Below are positions 60,114 through 64,000 of a stretch of DNA of 64,000 nucleotides, piece after piece. The notes under the pieces were generated by a model, which saw only the letters and a program-made list of their open reading frames with translations, did no database searches and was not told where the DNA came from. The first letter of the stretch is position 1. Each line of letters starts with the position of its first letter. The translations under genes were made by a program, and so were the position numbers. Origin of the DNA: G963708235 sp963708235 (lineage in GTDB: Bacteria; Actinomycetota; Acidimicrobiia; Spongiisociales; UBA5794); assembly GCA_963708235.1 (NCBI GenBank), contig OY970200.1, positions 868,001 through 932,000 of the forward strand. The letters run 5' to 3'.

Positions 60114-60578
60114 ATGCACGAGTTGAACCGTCGGGAAGCCGAGGCGCTGCTCGCCGCCGGTGAGGTTGCCCATGTGGCGCTCGTCTCGGAGGGTGAGCCG
60201 TACGTGACTCCGGTCTCGTATGTGGTCGTCGACGGTGCGGTGTGCTTTCGCACCGGACCGGGTCGTCGGCTCGATGCGATCGCCTACGGCGCCCGCGTCT
60301 GTGTCGAGGTGATCAGAACCGGCGCCGGGTCGGGCGGATGGGCCAGCGTGCTGGCCTGGGGTGAGGCGGTGATCGTCACCGACGAGGATGTCGCCGCCGA
60401 TGTCGCCGCACAGCTCCTCGCCAAGTATCGGGCATCGATCTCATCGCCTCTGGCGTTCTCGTGGACGCCACCGGGCGGCCCCCAGGCGGCGGCCACGGTC
60501 CAGGTGAAGATCGACACCCTCACCGGGCGGGCCTCGACCGCCGGGTTCGGCCCGGAGATGCGTCCCCGGATGCGCTGA
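60114..60578 (+). CDS. Pyridoxamine 5'-phosphate oxidase family (FMN-binding split-barrel) protein
   Basis: A 154-residue protein of the PNPOx-like split-barrel fold: LNRREAEALLAAGEVAHVALVSEGEPYVTPVSYVVVDG and VCFRTGPGRRLDAIAYGARVCVEV read in segments, which place FMN or F420 between the strands. Actinobacterial relatives use F420 or heme as well; the cofactor is not sure. AGGAGGCGGG precedes the ATG. It is divergent from DoxX. Confidence 0.85.
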   Translation: MHELNRREAEALLAAGEVAHVALVSEGEPYVTPVSYVVVDGAVCFRTGPGRRLDAIAYGARVCVEVIRTGAGSGGWASVLAWGEAVIVTDEDVAADVAAQLLAKYRASISSPLAFSWTPPGGPQAAATVQVKIDTLTGRASTAGFGPEMRPRMR

Positions 60579-60605
60579 TCGGAGCGGCCAGCCGCCGGTG
60601 CCGGG

Positions 60606-61721
60606 TCAGATCTGCAGCAGGGCGCGGACGGTGGTCCCGGTGCCGGGGGAGGATTCGATCTCGAGATGCCCGCCCGCATCCACCGAGCGACTCCGCATGT
60701 TCCGCAGACCCATCCCGGGCCCGAGGTTGTCGACGTCGAAACCGCAACCGTCGTCGGTGACGGTGAGGGTGAGGGTGTCGTCGGTCAGGCTGAGACCGAC
60801 CTCCACCCGGGTTCCTTCTGCGTGCCGGAGCGCATTGCTCAGTGCCTCCCGGAGCAGGTGTAGCACATGATCGGCGACGGCGGGGTCGTCGACTTCGAGA
60901 CCGGCGGCGTAGCGGACGGTGACCTCGGTGTCGTGGGGAGCGGAGAGTTGGTCGACCAGCGAGCTCACCCGGTCGACCAGCGCCCGACGAGCCCAGGTGG
61001 GTGGCTGCAGGTCGAAGATGAAGTCCCGCAGCGAGCTGATCACCTCGTCGAGACGCTTCACAGCATCGTTGAGCGAGGTGGTGTCGTTCTCGTCCTCGAC
61101 CCGGAGACTCAGCGCCTGGAGCATCAGCCCGGTGGCGAAGAGATCCTGGATGATCCCGTCGTGGAGATCGCGGGCGATCCGCGCCCGGTCCTCGACCACG
61201 GCCACCCGGGTGAGCCGGTCCCTGAGTTGGGCGGTGTTGATGGCGGATCCGGCGATGACGGCGAGCGCCTCGACGATCACCTCGTCGTCGACGGAGAATC
61301 CACCGGTCTTCTCGGTCAGATAGAGGTTGCCGTAGATCTCGGTGGCGGTCCGCACCGGCACCCCCAGAAAGCTGTCCATCGGCGGGTGATTGGCCGGGAA
61401 ACCGACCGTGTCGGGGTGGTCCCTGATCCGTTCGAGACGAACCGTCCGCGCCATCCGGGTGATCGTGCCGAGCACACCCCGGCCGGTCGGGGGCGGGCCG
61501 ATGGCGGCGACCGTCTCCGGCTCCATCCCGACGTGGACGAATTCGGACAGCGTGCCGTGGTCGCCGACGACACCGAGCGCACCGTATCGGGCACCGGTGA
61601 GATCGATCGCCGTCTCCACCGTGGCCCACAGCACGTCCTTGAGCTGGGTCTTTCCCGCCACCGTCGCTGCGCCGTAACAAAGTCGGGACAGCATCTCGGC
61701 GGGGATGGCGGCACGCGTCAT
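60606..61721 (-). CDS. GAF-domain sensor histidine kinase (DevS/DosS-like)
   Basis: A 371-residue soluble kinase. One GAF domain is at residues about 15-165 (ARYGALGVVGDHGTLSEFVHVGM; MDSFLGVPVRTATEIYGNLYL). HisKA_3 follows with phospho-acceptor His187 in ARDLHDGIIQDLFATGLMLQA. HATPase is C-terminal (LREALSNALRHAEG; DDGCGFD; GMGLRNMRSR). DevS has two GAFs; this one has a single GAF like GAF-B, so it may not sense heme-bound gas. It is divergent from the LuxR response regulator at 61882, the likely partner. Confidence 0.88.
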   Translation of the reverse strand: MTRAAIPAEMLSRLCYGAATVAGKTQLKDVLWATVETAIDLTGARYGALGVVGDHGTLSEFVHVGMEPETVAAIGPPPTGRGVLGTITRMARTVRLERIRDHPDTVGFPANHPPMDSFLGVPVRTATEIYGNLYLTEKTGGFSVDDEVIVEALAVIAGSAINTAQLRDRLTRVAVVEDRARIARDLHDGIIQDLFATGLMLQALSLRVEDENDTTSLNDAVKRLDEVISSLRDFIFDLQPPTWARRALVDRVSSLVDQLSAPHDTEVTVRYAAGLEVDDPAVADHVLHLLREALSNALRHAEGTRVEVGLSLTDDTLTLTVTDDGCGFDVDNLGPGMGLRNMRSRSVDAGGHLEIESSPGTGTTVRALLQI

Positions 61722-61881
61722 GCGGGGAGCGTAGTGGAGCCGTCACGGACCACGTCTACGCTCGGTGGGTAGTGCACCCTTCGATTCTCGGACGGGGGTC
61801 GGAGAGGTCGGGACCATTGGCCCCATCACTTGCCGGAAGCTTGCCGGTAGCGTTGAGGCAACGAAGAGGAGGCCACGTCAC

Positions 61882-62550
61882 ATGCGAATCCTGCTGGTCG
61901 ACGACCACGAGATCGTCCGTCAGGGGTTGCGGGCGGTGCTGGAGACCCACGACGACCTGGAGGTCGTCGGCGAGGCCGGTACCGGAGACGACGGCGTGCG
62001 CCGCGTCGGATTCGACTCACCCGATGTCGTCGTGCTCGATGTGCGGCTCCCCGACATGTCCGGGATCGAGGCCTGTCGCGAGATTCGCTCCCGTTTCCCG
62101 GAGGTGGCGGTGCTGATGCTCACCTCGTACGCCGATGAGCAGGCACTGATGGCGTCGGCGATGGCCGGGGCCTCGGGATATGTGCTCAAGCGCATCGACG
62201 CCGCCGATCTGGTGGACAGCATCCGCCGGGTGGGACGCGGCGAGATCCTCCTCGACTCGGCGGAAGCCCAGGCCGTGCTCGATCATGCCGGCCGGGACCA
62301 CGGCGACACCGGACCTGTCGACCGGCTGTCCCCACAGCAGCGGCGCATCCTCGGCTTCATCGCCGACGGGATGACCAACCGCCAGATCGCCGAGGAGATG
62401 TTTCTCGCCGAGAAGACGGTGAAGAACTACGTCTCGGACATGCTCGCCCGCCTCGGGATGAGCCGGCGCAGCGAGGCCGCCGCCTTCGCCGCCCGTCTCG
62501 ACGCCGGCAAAGAGCACCACTATCCCCCCGAATCATGGGACGACCACTGA
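61882..62550 (+). CDS. LuxR-family response regulator (DevR/DosR-like)
   Basis: A 222-residue regulator: acidic pair VDDHE, phospho-acceptor Asp53 in VVVLDVRLPDMSGIEACREI, Thr in LMLTSYAD, Lys in VLKRIDAADLVDSI and C-terminal HTH LSPQQRRILGFIADGMTNRQIAEEMFLAEKTVKNYVSDMLARLGM read in pieces. The receiver and linker match DevR/DosR. GAGGAGG precedes ATG 61882. Its kinase is transcribed the other way, 160 bases apart. Confidence 0.92.
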   Translation: MRILLVDDHEIVRQGLRAVLETHDDLEVVGEAGTGDDGVRRVGFDSPDVVVLDVRLPDMSGIEACREIRSRFPEVAVLMLTSYADEQALMASAMAGASGYVLKRIDAADLVDSIRRVGRGEILLDSAEAQAVLDHAGRDHGDTGPVDRLSPQQRRILGFIADGMTNRQIAEEMFLAEKTVKNYVSDMLARLGMSRRSEAAAFAARLDAGKEHHYPPESWDDH

Positions 62551-62598
62551 TCGGGCCTGATGCCCGCGTCGCCGTCTGCGGGGCGGCGGCACCCGTTC

Positions 62599-63714
62599 TC
62601 AGCCGGTGATCCTGGCGATCTCGGAGTCGATGGTGGCGTAGAGGTCGTTCATCGCATCGGCGAACGACCGGACCCCTTCGGTCTGCAACTCGGCCGTCAG
62701 GGCGTCGTAGTCGACGCCCAGCTCGCCGAGACGGGCGATGTCGGATGCGGCTTCGTCGACGTCGGTGGTGAGGGCGGCGCCATCGATGCGCCCGTGATCG
62801 ACGAAGGCGTCGATGGTCTCCGGTGGCATCGTGTTGACCGTGTTGGGACCGATCAGCTCCTCGACGTAGAGCACATCGGAGTAGGCCGGGTTCTTGGTCG
62901 AGGTGCTGGCCCACAGCACCCGCTGCGGTTGGGCGCCCCGGGCGGCGAGGGCGCCGAATGCGTCGCCTTCGAACAACTCCTGGTACCGGCGGTACGCCAG
63001 CTTGGCATTGGCGACGGCGATACGGCCCCGCAGGGCGAGCGCCTCGTCGCTCCCCACCTTTTCCAGGGCGGCGTCGGCCTTGGCATCGACCCTGCTGACG
63101 AAGAACGACGCCACCGAGGCGATCGAGGTCGGGTCCTCGGCCCGTTCCAGTCCCCGCAGATAGGCCTGGGCGACGGCTTCGTAGTCGTCGAGCGAGAACA
63201 TCAGCGTGATGTTGATGTTGAGACCGTCGGCGATGAGCTGCTCGACGGCGGGGATCCCCTCGTCGGTTGCCGGAACCTTGATCATGAGGTTGGGGCGACC
63301 GACGGCGTTCCACAACCGCCGGGCGTTCGAGATGGTCCCCTCGGTGTCGTAGGCGAGATCGGGGGCGACTTCGAGGCTGATGAACCCGTCCGCCCCCTCG
63401 CTTGCGTCGTACACGGGACGGAGCACATCGGCTGCCGCCCGGATGTCGCGCACCGCCAGGGCTTCGAAAACGGTCTGGGAATCGGCGCCGGGATCGCTGT
63501 CGAGCACCTGGCGCATCTGGGCCTCGTAGGCGTCCGATCCACCGATGGCCTTCTGGAAGATGCTCGGGTTGCTGGTGACCCCGCGGATGCCGTCGGCGAC
63601 CATCGCGGCGAGTTCGCCGGTCGAGGTGTCGTCGCCTTCCGGCAACATCTCGCGCCGGATGAAGTCCAACCAGACCGATTGGCCGTGTTCGTGCAGCTCG
63701 ACCAGCTTGCTCAT
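62599..63714 (-). CDS. tal: Transaldolase
   Basis: A 371-residue transaldolase of the actinobacterial type: SVWLDFIRREML near the N-terminus, GVTSNPSIFQKAI, SLEVAPDLAYDTEG, Schiff-base Lys146 in NLMIKVPATDEGIPAVEQL, INITLMFSLDDYEAVAQAYL and a C-terminal LWASTSTKNPAYSDVLYVEELIGPNTVNTMP. It interconverts sedoheptulose-7-P and glyceraldehyde-3-P with erythrose-4-P and fructose-6-P. It lies 121 bases after galU on the same strand. Confidence 0.96.
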   Translation of the reverse strand: MSKLVELHEHGQSVWLDFIRREMLPEGDDTSTGELAAMVADGIRGVTSNPSIFQKAIGGSDAYEAQMRQVLDSDPGADSQTVFEALAVRDIRAAADVLRPVYDASEGADGFISLEVAPDLAYDTEGTISNARRLWNAVGRPNLMIKVPATDEGIPAVEQLIADGLNINITLMFSLDDYEAVAQAYLRGLERAEDPTSIASVASFFVSRVDAKADAALEKVGSDEALALRGRIAVANAKLAYRRYQELFEGDAFGALAARGAQPQRVLWASTSTKNPAYSDVLYVEELIGPNTVNTMPPETIDAFVDHGRIDGAALTTDVDEAASDIARLGELGVDYDALTAELQTEGVRSFADAMNDLYATIDSEIARITG

Positions 63715-63835
63715 CAGGTGCCTTTCGTGCGGGTCTGTGGGGTGCGGGAGCTGCGGGGGTGTGAGGCGCCGGCTCCCGGGTCCAACGTCATTCCTACGGT
63801 ACCACCGGGGTTCTCTTCACCGTCAGGGCGCCGGG

Positions 63836-64000
63836 TCAGAAGGTGTCGATCACCTGTTGCAGGCGGCCGCGGATGTCGCCGCCCAGGTCGGCGCGCCGCA
63901 GCGCAAACGCCACGCTTGCCTCGAGGAACCCGAGCTTGGTCCCGCAGTCGAACCGCGTTCCGGTGAGCCGAACACCGTGGAACGGCTGCTCGCCGATCAG
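63836..64000 (-). CDS. galU: UTP-glucose-1-phosphate uridylyltransferase, C-terminal fragment
   Basis: The last 54 residues run off the window edge. RFDCGTKLGFLEASVAFALR is the conserved C-terminal segment of GalU, in which the FDCG(S/T)KLG loop contacts the sugar nucleotide. The stop is at 63836. GalU makes UDP-glucose for glycans. It is followed by tal in the same direction. Confidence 0.88.
   Translation of the reverse strand: MIGEQPFHGVRLTGTRFDCGTKLGFLEASVAFALRRADLGGDIRGRLQQVIDTF

Noticed and set aside
62560..63966. Long plus-strand frame opposite the transaldolase
   Set aside because: Same reason: the minus strand encodes an unmistakable transaldolase with its active-site Lys.

Overview
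The window is chromosomal DNA of a high-G+C actinobacterium, most likely an Acidimicrobiia member (Ilumatobacter/Microthrix-like). This rests on GC-rich third positions, GTG starts with strong GGAGG sites, the C-terminal repeats of the M23 peptidase (GCNPP...CP...VTR/MNR...F), Thr/Pro-rich secreted proteins and DevS/DevR-like two-component genes. It is inference; no rRNA or tRNA gene is visible. Most genes are ordinary chromosomal ones, with many secreted hydrolases. There is no phage, IS element or CRISPR array.

Layout. 1-10.2 kb: the end of an acyl-ACP-reductase-like gene with an NDH-2-like flavoprotein; a SIR2-GAF gene followed by a 25-G homopolymer and a 56-aa gene; a frameshifted ABM membrane protein; DUF5996; a frameshifted M28 peptidase; DinB; MFS; a small membrane protein. 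10.3-20.4 kb: a 1382-aa multidomain protein (LamG-like, Gly-rich, two IPT/TIG, possible papain-like domain), a sulfite-oxidase-like molybdoenzyme with a flavin reductase, a secreted DUF1080 protein and a second M28 peptidase. 20.7-27.6 kb: a Thr-rich anchored protein, the HrpA helicase, a 49-aa lasso-peptide-type precursor, a DUF2235 hydrolase and a small beta-sandwich protein. 27.6-36.3 kb: an ABC-2 exporter with its LuxR-type two-component system, a PhyH dioxygenase, and a molybdate operon led by an XRE-type regulator. 36.7-50.5 kb: an M14 carboxypeptidase, an Erm-like methyltransferase, TerC, a YkuD L,D-transpeptidase, RlmA-like and flavodoxin proteins, and a fatty-acid desaturase/TetR pair behind inverted repeats. 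50.7-64 kb: an ABC exporter, an RTX-repeat metalloprotease, an M23 peptidase with SLH-like repeats, a NYN/OST-HTH protein, DoxX, PNPOx, a DevS/DevR-like pair, transaldolase and the end of galU.

The observation most worth following is the 49-aa peptide at 25800-25949. Its leader fits the lasso-peptide motif YxxPxLx3Gx5Tx exactly, and the predicted core starts with Gly and has Asp at position 8 plus two Cys. No lasso protease or cyclase gene is in the window, so it is an orphan precursor. A second theme is technical: five separate genes are each broken by exactly one extra base, and each is restored by removing it. This points to residual insertion errors in the assembly and should be settled before any of the five is called a pseudogene.
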